Positions 18,851-27,696 of a DNA stretch of 64,000 nt are shown here, piece by piece (the stretch's first letter is position 1; every line of letters starts with the position of its first letter). The translations under genes were made by a program, and so were the position numbers. The stretch lies in the NCBI RefSeq assembly GCF_000195295.1, contig NC_015388.1, positions 1-64,000 of the forward strand, read 5' to 3'. This DNA comes from Desulfobacca acetoxidans DSM 11109. GTDB lineage: Bacteria > Desulfobacterota > Desulfobaccia > Desulfobaccales > Desulfobaccaceae. The notes beneath the pieces were generated by a model, which saw nothing but the letters and a program-made list of their open reading frames with translations, ran no database searches and had not been told where the DNA came from.

Positions 18851-19795
18851 ATGTCCAAAAAGATTGCCATGGTATTTCCCGGCCAGGGATCCCAATATGT
18901 GGGAATGGGAAAGACCCTATATGAAAGTGATATCGAAGCCCAAAAATTATTTGCCCAAGCCGAGGAGATTACCGGCCTGCCGCTGAGAAAACTGTGTTTT
19001 GAGGGCCCGATGGAAGAATTGACCCAGACCGTTAATCTGCAGCCGGCTGTTACCATGTTGAATATGGCCCTTTACCGGGCACTTAAGCGGGCAGGGGTGC
19101 AACCCGACTTTGTCGCCGGACACAGTCTGGGGGAATACAGCGCCCTCTATGCCGCCGGGGTGCTCTCCGAGGCCGACACTTTAAAGGCGGTACAACGACG
19201 CGGCCAGTTGATGCATCGGGAGGCCGAAAAATATCCGGGGGCCATGGCCGCCATCGTTGGCCTGCCCATTGTCCAGGCCGTAGAGCTGCTGACCCCCTTG
19301 ACGTTAGGCGGGCGCTTTGCCCTGGCCAATTATAACGCTCCGGAACAATTAGTAGTCTCCGGTGCAAAAGAGGAGATCGCCGAAGCCATGGCTATGGCCA
19401 AAAAGGCCGGGGTCCGCGCCATCCCACTGGCTGTATCCGGCGCCTGGCACTCTCCACTCATGGAAGGAGCAACGGCGGATTTTACCGCTTTGCTGACAAC
19501 CCTTACCTTTCAGGCGCCGAGCATTCCGGTGCTGCTCAATGTCACCGGCCAGCCCGTGAGTAATCCGGCCGTCATTCGGGATTGCATGTGCCGACAGTTG
19601 ACCTCTTCGGTTAAATGGACCCAGAGTATAGACCACATGCGAGGCGGCGGGGTGGAGCGGTGGGTGGAAGTAGGTCCCAAAAACGTGCTTAAAGGCCTGG
19701 TACGCAAGATCATCCCTAAGGATGAACCTTTTCATTTCCACAACGTCGAAGACCCGGCGAGCCTGGCGACTTTTTTAGAAACCTTGGCGGTTTAG
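18851..19795 (+). CDS. fabD: Malonyl-CoA:ACP transacylase
   Basis: This 314-residue enzyme loads malonyl groups onto acyl carrier protein for fatty acid synthesis. The start has the FabD hallmark FPGQGSQ; the nucleophile Ser92 is in GHSLGEYSAL, and the catalytic His is in SGAWHSPLM. ATG 18851 follows GAGGTG. No other fab gene is adjacent; a methyltransferase gene follows after 12 bases and may share the transcript. Confidence 0.95.
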   Translation: MSKKIAMVFPGQGSQYVGMGKTLYESDIEAQKLFAQAEEITGLPLRKLCFEGPMEELTQTVNLQPAVTMLNMALYRALKRAGVQPDFVAGHSLGEYSALYAAGVLSEADTLKAVQRRGQLMHREAEKYPGAMAAIVGLPIVQAVELLTPLTLGGRFALANYNAPEQLVVSGAKEEIAEAMAMAKKAGVRAIPLAVSGAWHSPLMEGATADFTALLTTLTFQAPSIPVLLNVTGQPVSNPAVIRDCMCRQLTSSVKWTQSIDHMRGGGVERWVEVGPKNVLKGLVRKIIPKDEPFHFHNVEDPASLATFLETLAV

Positions 19796-19807
19796 GTCCG
19801 TACTAGA

Positions 19808-20431
19808 ATGAATGCCTTTGACCGATATGCCCAGGAATACGACGACTGGTTTGTCCAGCATGAGTCGGTCTACCATTCAGAGCTGGCCGCAGTCAAATCC
19901 TTCCTGCCTCTTAACGGCCGGGCTTTGGAAGTCGGCGTTGGGACCGGACGTTTTGCCGAGCCCTTAGGAATTGAAATAGGAGTCGAGCCGGCCCGGGCCA
20001 TGGCCGAGATCGCCGGGAAGCGGGGTATCGAGGTCATCCAGGGGTATGCCGAGGCCCTGCCACTGGCTCCGGGATCCTTTGATGTGGTCCTGATGATCAC
20101 GGTCTTGTGTTTCCTGCAAGATCCACCGCTGGCCCTGCGTGAGGCCACGCGAGTCCTGAAACCCCAGGGGCGTCTGATCATCGGCATGATTGATCCCGAC
20201 AGCCCTTTAGGCCGGTTATATCAGGCGCACCAGGCCCAGAGCCGGTTTTTCCGGCAGGCGAGGTTCCTGAGGGTTTCTCAAGTTCTAAGATGGCTGGGTG
20301 AACTCGGCTATTCAGACCCCAAAATCCGCCAGACCATTTTTCAGGACATACCGCTAATCACTACACTGGAGCCGGCGCGCGCGGGCTACGGCGACGGGGT
20401 ATTCGTCGTCCTGGTAGCCGACCTGCAATAA
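19808..20431 (+). CDS. Class I SAM-dependent methyltransferase
   Basis: This 207-residue protein has the SAM-binding motif I ALEVGVGTGRFAEPL near residue 40, an acidic motif II (GVEPARAM) and the post-motif VLKPQGRLIIGM. It falls in the Methyltransf_11 group. Substrate is unknown; the small size and lack of a C-terminal domain suggest a small-molecule or quinone-like substrate but do not prove it. It follows fabD by 12 bases without a strong ribosome site. Confidence 0.8.
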   Translation: MNAFDRYAQEYDDWFVQHESVYHSELAAVKSFLPLNGRALEVGVGTGRFAEPLGIEIGVEPARAMAEIAGKRGIEVIQGYAEALPLAPGSFDVVLMITVLCFLQDPPLALREATRVLKPQGRLIIGMIDPDSPLGRLYQAHQAQSRFFRQARFLRVSQVLRWLGELGYSDPKIRQTIFQDIPLITTLEPARAGYGDGVFVVLVADLQ

Positions 20432-20505
20432 CCCGCGCCATTATGATATGGCAGGCAAGGCTTCAACCTCCGGCTGGAGTTCTCTTGGCTGCAGGATATA
20501 AAATT

Positions 20506-22035
20506 TCAGGCGGTAAATGACCTATCCAGGCTCCGGTACTGAATCGCTTCGGCCAGGTGCGGGGTTTGAATCTCCGCCTCCCCTTCCAAGTCGGCAATAG
20601 TCCGGGAGATCTTGAGGATGCGGTTGTAGGCCCGGGCCGATAATCCCAAACGTTCCATGGCCCGCTCCAGGAGTCGGCGAGGTTCGGGTTTCAGGGTGCA
20701 GTATTGTTTGACCAGGCGCACAGGCATCTGGGCATTGCAGTGAACCCGGCTGCCGCTAAAACGGCAAGTCTGCCGGGAGCGGGCAGCCAGGACGCGCTGC
20801 TGCAAGACAATCGAACTTTCCCCCTCAGATCCGGCAGCAAGATCTTGAAAGGGAACGGCCGGCACCAGGACCTGAATGTCAATGCGGTCCAGGAGGGGAC
20901 CGGAGATGCGGGTCTGATAGGCTCGGATCTGATTGGGTGTGCAGCGGCAGGGGCGTTTGGCATCACCCAGAAAACCACAGGGGCAGGGATTCATGGCTGC
21001 CACCAACATAAAGCGGGCCGGATAGGTGAGAGAACTGCTGGCTCGAGAGATCGTGACATAGCCTTCTTCCAATGGCTGGCGCAGTACCTCTAACACCTGA
21101 CGTTTGAATTCCGGCAGTTCATCCAAAAAGAGCACGCCATTGTGAGCCAGGGAGACTTCTCCGGGGCGAGGGATGCGCCCCCCGCCGATAAGGCCGGCAT
21201 CGGAGACCGTGTGATGCGGGGGACGAAAGGGCCGGTTGGTCAAGAGCGCCCGCCCGGGCGGCAGCAGCCCTACAATGCTATATATCTTCGAGGTCTCCAG
21301 GGCCTCCTCAAAGGTGAGCGGAGGCAGGATCGTCGGCAGCCGGCGGGCCAGCATAGTTTTACCCGAACCTGGCGGACCCATCATCAACACGTTGTGTCCC
21401 CCGGCCGCGGCAATCACCATGGCCCGTTTCACCTGTTCCTGGCCCTTGACTTCGGCAAAGTCAACTTCCTGGCCATCCGGGGCCGCTAATTCCACCTGTG
21501 GCGGCGGTTCGGGGATCAGGTCTAATCTACCCTGTAAAAATTCCACCACCTCCGGCAGGGTTTCCGCCGGATACACTGTCAGATCTTTGACTACCGCAGC
21601 TTCGCGGGCATTGTCCTTAGGGATGATCAATCCCTGCAACCCCGCCTGTCGGCAGGCCAAGGCCACCGGCAGCACGCCGCGGGTGGCTTTCAGGCGTCCG
21701 TCTAAGGAAACCTCGCCGTAGAGCAGGTATCGATCCAGGTTTTCTTGGGGCGCCAAACCTTGAGCCGCAAGCAGACCCAGGGCAATGGGCAGATCGAAAC
21801 CGGTGCCCTCTTTGCGTACGTCCGCCGGTGCCAGATTAATGGTCACCCGGGTGCTAGGAAATTGGTAGCCGGAATTCTTAATGGCCGCTTTAACCCGGTC
21901 CTTGCTCTCTTTGACGGCTATTTCCGCCAGACCCACGGTGGTAAAAGCTGGCATGCCAAAGGCAATGTCCACTTCGACTTCCACCAGAAAACCATCCACC
22001 CCGCGTAGCGAGCCGCTTTTAACCTTGGCAATCAT
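20506..22035 (-). CDS. comM: YifB/ComM-type Mg-chelatase-like AAA+ ATPase
   Basis: This 509-residue protein has the N-terminal ChlI-type domain (S5/Lon-protease fold, about 1-165), an AAA+ domain with Walker A MMGPPGSGKTML, and the C-terminal Mg-chelatase domain with RAYNRILKISRTIADL. ComM is a hexameric helicase that drives branch migration during DNA uptake and recombination in naturally transformable bacteria. Four cysteines in AMNPCPCGFLGDAKRPCRC fit the family's zinc site. It is transcribed alone and converges with the methyltransferase gene. Confidence 0.9.
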   Translation of the reverse strand: MIAKVKSGSLRGVDGFLVEVEVDIAFGMPAFTTVGLAEIAVKESKDRVKAAIKNSGYQFPSTRVTINLAPADVRKEGTGFDLPIALGLLAAQGLAPQENLDRYLLYGEVSLDGRLKATRGVLPVALACRQAGLQGLIIPKDNAREAAVVKDLTVYPAETLPEVVEFLQGRLDLIPEPPPQVELAAPDGQEVDFAEVKGQEQVKRAMVIAAAGGHNVLMMGPPGSGKTMLARRLPTILPPLTFEEALETSKIYSIVGLLPPGRALLTNRPFRPPHHTVSDAGLIGGGRIPRPGEVSLAHNGVLFLDELPEFKRQVLEVLRQPLEEGYVTISRASSSLTYPARFMLVAAMNPCPCGFLGDAKRPCRCTPNQIRAYQTRISGPLLDRIDIQVLVPAVPFQDLAAGSEGESSIVLQQRVLAARSRQTCRFSGSRVHCNAQMPVRLVKQYCTLKPEPRRLLERAMERLGLSARAYNRILKISRTIADLEGEAEIQTPHLAEAIQYRSLDRSFTA

Positions 22036-22236
22036 AGGCTAGGAGGAACTATGGCGGCTGCGATGGGCATGTTACCGAATGATACCTTATCTGGCCAGTG
22101 CCGCCGATTCGAGCAGGTTGAAATATTGCAGGCCGTCTGAAAAATTTGGCACGTCTAGAATCCCATCAATTGTGGCGTTCACCTGAAAAAAAGAGCTCAT
22201 AATAACCAAGACAGTCCCTGATGCCATAAGGCTGCT

Positions 22237-22707
22237 CTAGAGCCGGAAGAACTCCTGGCGCAGGCGGCGGAAATCGTTCTCAATCTGCTGCAGATTCTTA
22301 TGATGTATAGCCTGATGAATCTTTTGGACGATATCGTCAAAGTTAAAGGGCTTCGGGACAAAGGCCGCTCCCGGCAGACGTAAAGCCTCAAAGAAGATCT
22401 GCCGATGTTGGATCATACATATGGTCTGAAGTTGGGGGTGCTTTTGCAGGCTGGTTTCCAAAAGCTGCTTACTGTTCGGCAGGTGAAAATCGGCAATCAA
22501 AAGATCAAAGGCGGTTTTCTCCAATATCTCCAGGGCTTCGTCGGCACTATTGATTATTTCAAACTCGCAGCCGAGGAGTTTGATGATATTGGCAAGGAAA
22601 TCGCACGTTAGGGCATCTTGATCAACAACTAAGATGCGCTCCTTTTTCTTAGTGGTCTGATTCGGTTGGGAATGGTTAGCTCGATGATCTGCCTCGTGGT
22701 GCAACAT
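22237..22707 (-). CDS. Stand-alone response regulator receiver protein
   Basis: This 156-residue protein is a single CheY-like receiver domain (about 22-140). ILVVDQDAL supplies the acidic pocket, DLLIADFHLP the phospho-acceptor Asp, and VPKPFN the conserved Lys. At the position of the switch Ser/Thr it has ICMIQH, so the usual hydroxyl residue may be missing. There is no output domain. GGGGAGTGAG precedes the ATG. No histidine kinase is adjacent. Confidence 0.85.
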   Translation of the reverse strand: MLHHEADHRANHSQPNQTTKKKERILVVDQDALTCDFLANIIKLLGCEFEIINSADEALEILEKTAFDLLIADFHLPNSKQLLETSLQKHPQLQTICMIQHRQIFFEALRLPGAAFVPKPFNFDDIVQKIHQAIHHKNLQQIENDFRRLRQEFFRL

Positions 22708-22820
22708 GGCTCACTCCCCGTCAGTAATGGTAAGAGATCCTCATCTGCAACTTTTTCTCTTGTTGTCTTGTGAGGAAAATTGCAGCCCCTCTCTTTGGCT
22801 AGCATTGTAATATATAATGT

Positions 22821-23612
22821 TTAGTACTTGCAAGCGTAAGGGCAGTTTTCGGCGAATCGGGACCAATAGGCAAAGATCTTCTCCATTTCAGGCGAATAGT
22901 GCCCCGGCCCCCGGTAAATCACCAGAGGCGGCAACACCTTCAGATCCTCCCGACCGCCTTTGCGGGCCTCTATCCAGACCAGACTGGCTTCCTCCCCCGG
23001 CAGTGAATGAATCAGGCGCATTTTTTTCGGCTCCAATCGGTGCAACCGCAACCCCCTACAGAGGTGTACCAGTCGCCTGGCTGGGTAGATGAGATAGAGG
23101 CGCCCTCCGTACCCCAGCAGATGCTGGCTAATTCGAGCCGTCAACTCTAAGGAGCCCTGAAGTTCATGCCGGGCAATAGCTCTTTCGGCGGCGGGGTTAA
23201 GGCGACCACTGGCCAACGGCCGATAGGGAGGGTTGCTCACTACCACCTCAAAGGAACTCGGCGGGTAGAGTTGGAGGAGGGATTGCATATCGCTTTGGAC
23301 AATCTCGATGCGCCCCTCGAAGCCGTTTAACCGGACATTGCGAACGGCCAGGGCGGCTAAACTGGGCTGTAACTCTACTCCCACGAAAGAAGAGTTTGGG
23401 AACCGGCAGGCCAGCAACAGAGCAAGAATGCCGCAGCCAGCACCCAAGTCTACGACCTTCTCTGGTTCACGCAGATCAGTCAAGCCGGATAGCAGCACTG
23501 CATCCAGCGAAAATCGATATCCCTGTTTTTTCTGGATAACCCATAACCGCCCCTGCCCGAAAGGCTCCAGAGTTTCATCCGGCTGGATCGGTTCATCGGG
23601 TCTGGCAATCAG
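22821..23612 (-). CDS. trmN6: tRNA1(Val) A37 N6-methyltransferase-like, apparent CUG start
   Basis: This N6-adenine methyltransferase has a SAM motif (VVDLGAGCGILAL) and the NPPY catalytic motif (VVSNPPYRPL). The family N-terminus (DETLEPFGQG, GYRFSLDAVLLSG) is encoded upstream of the first canonical start (GTG 23498). Between the in-frame stop and that GTG there is no ATG, GTG or TTG. The CTG at 23612 overlaps the stop of the preceding gene as CTGA, copying the usual ATGA coupling, so I place the start there (263 residues). An ATT one codon later is the alternative. GAGGAAG lies upstream. Confidence 0.82.
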   Translation of the reverse strand: MIARPDEPIQPDETLEPFGQGRLWVIQKKQGYRFSLDAVLLSGLTDLREPEKVVDLGAGCGILALLLACRFPNSSFVGVELQPSLAALAVRNVRLNGFEGRIEIVQSDMQSLLQLYPPSSFEVVVSNPPYRPLASGRLNPAAERAIARHELQGSLELTARISQHLLGYGGRLYLIYPARRLVHLCRGLRLHRLEPKKMRLIHSLPGEEASLVWIEARKGGREDLKVLPPLVIYRGPGHYSPEMEKIFAYWSRFAENCPYACKY

Positions 23613-24961
23613 AGGCCGACTTCCTCATTAGGATCGATGGGATGCATTACCAGTCCCACCGGCACCTTGGGATAAAAATACGTGGATTTGCGCGGCATAA
23701 TCAAACCGGCGCTGGCTACTTCCTGAACGTGCTCAATCCGGGTAGGATTAAGCAGGAAAGCCAACTTCACCGGGCTCTGCTCTACCGCTGCCAACGCTCC
23801 GGCCACCGTGCTGGCGTAACTGAAGGTTTCTTTGTCATCTTGTATTTGAGAACTCAGGTGCATCAGTTTCTCAAAAATGAGGAAGTTCAAGGCTACGACA
23901 TCCAGTTTGGCGAGAGCCGGGGACATGTGCGCCGTCAAAGGGCTGTTCATGACGCCGGGCTTGAGCTGCAGGATAAATGCCCTCCTAGATGGAGTTACCA
24001 TTGCGAAACCCGTGCCGAGCCGACCGGCCTGGCGCAGGGCTTCCCCCAACCCAGCCGTGTTGGCGGACAGAGGTTTCTGGTCCAGAGCCAGGGAGGTCAC
24101 CTCGAAGTACTTCGGCAATTGGGCCAGCAAACTTTCTTCGTCAAAGTGCGGCACCCGGTCTGTGGCAATCAGGCGGTGGGCTGACCGGATAACCAGGTCC
24201 GGATCCATCATGTTGCTTAAGTACATGAGGACATAATTGAAACTGGCCCGTGGCGGCGCCTGTGGAAATTGCTTTTTGAGCCAGGTCTGATAGGCCAGGG
24301 AGGTTTCATATCGGTGGTGGCCATCGGCAATGAAAATAGGGAGATTCGCCATGGCGTCACAGGCGGCCCGGATGGCATGGGGATCAGCGACACGATACAA
24401 ACGCTGCTGAGAACCTTCATAGTCTTCGAAGGCAAACATGGGGGCCTCGGTAAGTCCTTGCTTCAGGCCGGCCAGCACTCTGTCCTCTTTATCGGGATAG
24501 AGGGCAAACACCGTCGAGAGGTGAGCCCGCACCTGCTGCATCAGCTTGAATCGATCGGTTTTGGCAGCCGAGAAGGTCTTTTCATGAGGGCGAACAACAC
24601 CGCTCTCAAAAGATTCAAGGCGAAGCAGTCCTACAACAGCCCGCCGGGTATGCGTTCTCCCTTCCAGGGTAAAGTCAGTTTCCCAAAAAAAGAGAGAAGG
24701 CTCTCCATCCCTGATCAAGATCTGGTTCTGACGCCAGGCGGAAAAATCCGCCGCCGCCTGAAGATACTGTGAATCAGGCCCGGCCCCACCAACCTCGGGA
24801 CGCGGCAGGATCAGACGGATGACATTGTAAGGATGTCGATCATAAAAGAAGGCCTGCTGTTCCGGGGTGATAACGTCATAAGGAGGAGTGACGACTTGAG
24901 CCAGATCCGAAATCTTTGCCGGATTATAATAAAGCGCCCGCCAAGGGGCCAGTTCTGCCAT
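23609..24961 (-). CDS. DUF1015 family protein
   Basis: This 450-residue protein is a full-length DUF1015 member, recognised by PWRALYYNP and VVTPPYDVI near the N-terminus, by PNRLILPRP-like spacing after the YDRHPYNVIRL segment, and by the central IADGHHRYETSL motif. The family is widespread in anaerobes. Some members have been described as free-serine kinases, but I would not assign that here. It is upstream of trmN6 and overlaps its inferred start by four bases. Confidence 0.85.
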   Translation of the reverse strand: MAELAPWRALYYNPAKISDLAQVVTPPYDVITPEQQAFFYDRHPYNVIRLILPRPEVGGAGPDSQYLQAAADFSAWRQNQILIRDGEPSLFFWETDFTLEGRTHTRRAVVGLLRLESFESGVVRPHEKTFSAAKTDRFKLMQQVRAHLSTVFALYPDKEDRVLAGLKQGLTEAPMFAFEDYEGSQQRLYRVADPHAIRAACDAMANLPIFIADGHHRYETSLAYQTWLKKQFPQAPPRASFNYVLMYLSNMMDPDLVIRSAHRLIATDRVPHFDEESLLAQLPKYFEVTSLALDQKPLSANTAGLGEALRQAGRLGTGFAMVTPSRRAFILQLKPGVMNSPLTAHMSPALAKLDVVALNFLIFEKLMHLSSQIQDDKETFSYASTVAGALAAVEQSPVKLAFLLNPTRIEHVQEVASAGLIMPRKSTYFYPKVPVGLVMHPIDPNEEVGL

Positions 24962-25131
24962 AAAGTTTAGGTCCTTGCAAAAAGATAAAATTTGAATTAT
25001 ATAAAATTTTTTGGTATCGTCAATACCTCATCTGGAAGAGTCAAGCGCAAAGCTCACAATCACCAGGGAAAAGATAGAAACTGACCACTAACGAACTTTT
25101 CATTATATTTATACCGACTGCCAAAAGTCAT

Positions 25132-25253
25132 CATGTTCTGAGAAACACAACCGAGCATGAAAACAGAATCGTGGTGGCTGCTCACAATAATTTTTTTTTC
25201 TGCTTACCGCTCACCGCCCACTGCTCACCGCTCACTGTTTTTATATAAGTGCA
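25132..25253 (+). repeat. Tandem complex repeat, unit 1
   Basis: The unit begins CATGTTCTGAGAAACACAAC, continues GCATGAAAACAG and ends CTGTTTTTATATAAGTGC. The AAAACAG and CTGTTTT ends are inverted relative to each other. Between them are AATCGTGGTGGCTGCTCAC and a period-7 tract of GCTCACC-like heptamers. Confidence 0.75.
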
Positions 25254-25367
25254 CATGTTCTCAAGAACACAACGAAGCATGAAAACAGTCGACTTCCAGC
25301 GGATTGCCAGGAGTCATTACCTCTTACCTCTTACCCCTTACCTATAACCTGTTTTTATATAAGTGCT
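25254..25367 (+). repeat. Tandem complex repeat, unit 2
   Basis: Same start and end as unit 1, but with a different interior: GTCGACTTCCAGCGGATTGC followed by heptamers of the CTTACCT type. The TGTTCT/AGAACA dyad at its start is perfect in this copy. Confidence 0.75.
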
Positions 25368-25477
25368 CATGTTCTGCCGAACACAACGAAGCATGAAAAC
25401 AGAATCGTGGCGGCTGCTCACAATAATGTTTTTGCTGCTCACGGCTCACGGCTCACTGCTCACTGTTTTTATATAAG
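25368..25477 (+). repeat. Tandem complex repeat, unit 3
   Basis: Same frame as units 1 and 2. The interior is nearly that of unit 1 (AATCGTGGCGGCTGCTCAC) with heptamers GCTCACG/GCTCACT. It ends CTGTTTTTATATAAG before unrelated DNA. Confidence 0.75.
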
Positions 25478-25816
25478 GTGGCGCCGGACGGAACAATAAT
25501 GAAAAACCTGTTGATTTTTTAAGGCGTCTGGTTTATACATACTCATATTTTCACTACATGGGGCAACGCCCAAAAGGGAATGAGTCGTTTGTGCTTTTTT
25601 AAGGGTTATGCTGGCATCAAAAACTGCGAATGCCAACACAGCGCCAATCTCTTGGTTAACCGATCGAGCTTTTAATAATATAATTAGAGAAATCGCTAAG
25701 CTACTTTCCCCCACCCTTAAAAGGAAGCACCCACCCTCAGTCATTCAGTTCTTGCGGTTCATGGGACGGGATCCGTTGGCGAAACGGCTGGCCCCCTCAG
25801 TCATCTCTTTAAAACT

Positions 25817-26917
25817 ATGTTTGAAACTTTGGTGCCTGACTACATTGCGACCTTGGCGGCATACCCGCCTGGCAAACCGCTTGAGGAATTAGAAAGAGAA
25901 CTAGGTATAACTGATTCCATCAAGTTGGCTTCCAATGAAAATCCTCTCGGTCCATCTCCTCTAGCGATACGGGCATTAACCGACCATATCGGCAGGCTGC
26001 ACCGTTATCCGGACGCCAACGTTTATTATCTCAGGCAACGGTTGAGTCGCCATCTCGGGGTACTGCCGGAACAGCTCATTTGCGGCAACGGCTCAGATGA
26101 AATCCTCGAATTTATCATGCGGGCCTTTTTACGTCCGGGCGAGGAAGTTATCAGTGCCGCTCCGTCTTTTCTCATGTATGGCCTGCTGACTCAAGGGGCT
26201 GGCGGCGTCTTCCGCCCAGTCCCGCTCAAGGATTTCCGCCTTGACCTTGCGGCTATGGCACAGGCGGTCACCAGTCGTACCAGGATAATAATCGTCAATA
26301 ATCCGAACAATCCTACCGGCACGGTGGTGCATCGGGCTGAATGGGAGGACTTCCTCGCCGCCCTGCCAACCCAGGTGATTGTGGTGGTAGATGAGGCCTA
26401 TATTGATTTTGTCGATGATCCGGAAGTTCCCACGGGATTGGAATATCTTCGGGAAGATCGGCCTCTCATCGGATTGCGCACTTTTTCCAAGGCCTATGGA
26501 TTGGCTGGATTGCGTATCGGCTACGGTTATGGGCCCAGCCGCCTGATCGTTTACCTGGATCGCCTGCGCTCTCCCTTCAACGTTAATTCTTTAGCTCAGG
26601 CCGCTGCCGTGGCGGCGCTGGACGATAGTGAATTTCTGGCCCGCACCCGGCAATTAGTCAAAGCCGGTCTGGCCTATTTTTATGAGGAGTTCGACCGCCT
26701 AGGCATCCGCTACCTTCCTTCTCAGGCCAATTTTCTGCTCATTCACCTCGGTCGCGACAGCCGCGAGGTTTACGAACAGATGCTGCGGCTAGGGGTGATT
26801 ATCAGGGCTATGACCAGCTATCAGCTACCGGAATTCATCCGGATCAATGCCGGGCTGCCGGAAGAGAACCAGCGGTTTATGCAGGCTTTCAAAAAGGTTT
26901 TAGGGTTTGCCGCCTGA
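25817..26917 (+). CDS. hisC: Histidinol-phosphate aminotransferase
   Basis: This 366-residue class I/II PLP aminotransferase converts imidazole-acetol phosphate to histidinol phosphate. Marks include IKLASNENPLGPSP at the N-terminus, NNPNNPTGTV, the VVVDEAYIDF strand and the PLP lysine in TFSKAYGLAGLRIGYG. It overlaps the inferred TTG start of cmk by 11 bases, so histidine and nucleotide genes share one transcript with rpsA. No good ribosome site precedes ATG 25817. Confidence 0.9.
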   Translation: MFETLVPDYIATLAAYPPGKPLEELERELGITDSIKLASNENPLGPSPLAIRALTDHIGRLHRYPDANVYYLRQRLSRHLGVLPEQLICGNGSDEILEFIMRAFLRPGEEVISAAPSFLMYGLLTQGAGGVFRPVPLKDFRLDLAAMAQAVTSRTRIIIVNNPNNPTGTVVHRAEWEDFLAALPTQVIVVVDEAYIDFVDDPEVPTGLEYLREDRPLIGLRTFSKAYGLAGLRIGYGYGPSRLIVYLDRLRSPFNVNSLAQAAAVAALDDSEFLARTRQLVKAGLAYFYEEFDRLGIRYLPSQANFLLIHLGRDSREVYEQMLRLGVIIRAMTSYQLPEFIRINAGLPEENQRFMQAFKKVLGFAA

Positions 26918-27599
26918 CCAGCCCCGGCGAGTCATTGTCACTATTGATGGCCCTGCTGGCGCCGGTAAGAGCAGTATAGCTAAAAGGCTGGCCGGTCGAT
27001 TGGACCTGCTCTATTTGGAGAGCGGCGCTTTTTATCGGGCTGTAGCTCTGATGGCGGTCCGCCAGCCGCAGTTTTTAAGGAACTCGCAAGGGCTTGAAGA
27101 TTTTCTGGCAACCTTTCAGCTTCAGGTCGTTTCTAAGAACGAGGGTTTCAGACTATTTGTTGCGGGCCAAGATATTACCGCTGGCATCAGAGATCCGGAA
27201 GTAAGTCGGATCGCTTCTCAGGTTGCCACGTTGCGGCCGGTACGGCAATGGGTGCATGACCGGCTGCGGCAGATAGCTGGGTCAGGAGGGGTTATTGCCG
27301 AGGGGCGTGATATGGGGACCAAGGTCTTCCCCGAGGCCGAGGTGAAGATATTTCTGGATGCCTCTTTGGAAGTCAGGGCCCATCGCCGGTGGTTAGAGCT
27401 TCAGAACCAGGGCAATACATTAAGGGAAAATGCGATCCTGGAAGATATAGCCCAAAGAGACCGGCGTGATCGGGAACGGGTGGAAGACCCTTTATCCATG
27501 CCGCCCGGAGCCCACTACATTGATAGCACGGCTTATGATCTAAAAAGGGTGGAAGATATCTGCCTTCACCTCATTCAGCCTTGTATAAAAACAGGTTAG
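26907..27599 (+). CDS. cmk: Cytidylate kinase
   Basis: This 230-residue kinase phosphorylates CMP and dCMP. It has the P-loop DGPAGAGKSS, the ESGAFYRA CMP-binding segment (usual form DTGA(M/L)YR) and GRDMGTKVFPEA with the Arg-Asp. The only suitable start is TTG 26907 inside hisC. Its last codons (Ile-Lys-Thr-Gly-stop) lie within an inverted copy of the repeat found at 25132, so the repeat supplies the stop codon. In many bacteria cmk directly precedes rpsA, as here. Confidence 0.92.
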   Translation: MPPDQPRRVIVTIDGPAGAGKSSIAKRLAGRLDLLYLESGAFYRAVALMAVRQPQFLRNSQGLEDFLATFQLQVVSKNEGFRLFVAGQDITAGIRDPEVSRIASQVATLRPVRQWVHDRLRQIAGSGGVIAEGRDMGTKVFPEAEVKIFLDASLEVRAHRRWLELQNQGNTLRENAILEDIAQRDRRDRERVEDPLSMPPGAHYIDSTAYDLKRVEDICLHLIQPCIKTG

Positions 27600-27617
27600 G
27601 GGTAAGGGGTAAGGACA
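27582..27617 (-). repeat. Inverted partial copy of the 25132 repeat at the cmk stop
   Basis: Read on the minus strand this gives CTTACCCCTTACCCC-type heptamers, then AACCTGTTTTTATACAAGG. It matches the end of repeat unit 2 (heptamers, AACCTGTTTTTATATAAG). The cmk stop TAG lies inside it. Confidence 0.7.
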
Positions 27618-27696
27618 CCCCGCGAAAAGAAGATTATCTGAGCATCAGAGAGAAAAAACCTTTACGGGTTGAAAAATATAGGTTCAGGGGGTGGGA

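Larger units (their letters stand above)
24962..25816. other. Gap with three tandem repeat units
   Basis: About 850 bases without a convincing gene. The middle is occupied by three head-to-tail repeat units (25132-25477). The flanks are AT-rich, and the stretch 25480-25816 before hisC shows neither a clear promoter nor a ribosome site. Confidence 0.55.

Noticed and set aside
25132-25477. CRISPR array
   Set aside because: Three repeats with similar heads could suggest an array, but the units are 110-122 bases, two interiors are nearly identical, and no cas gene is present.
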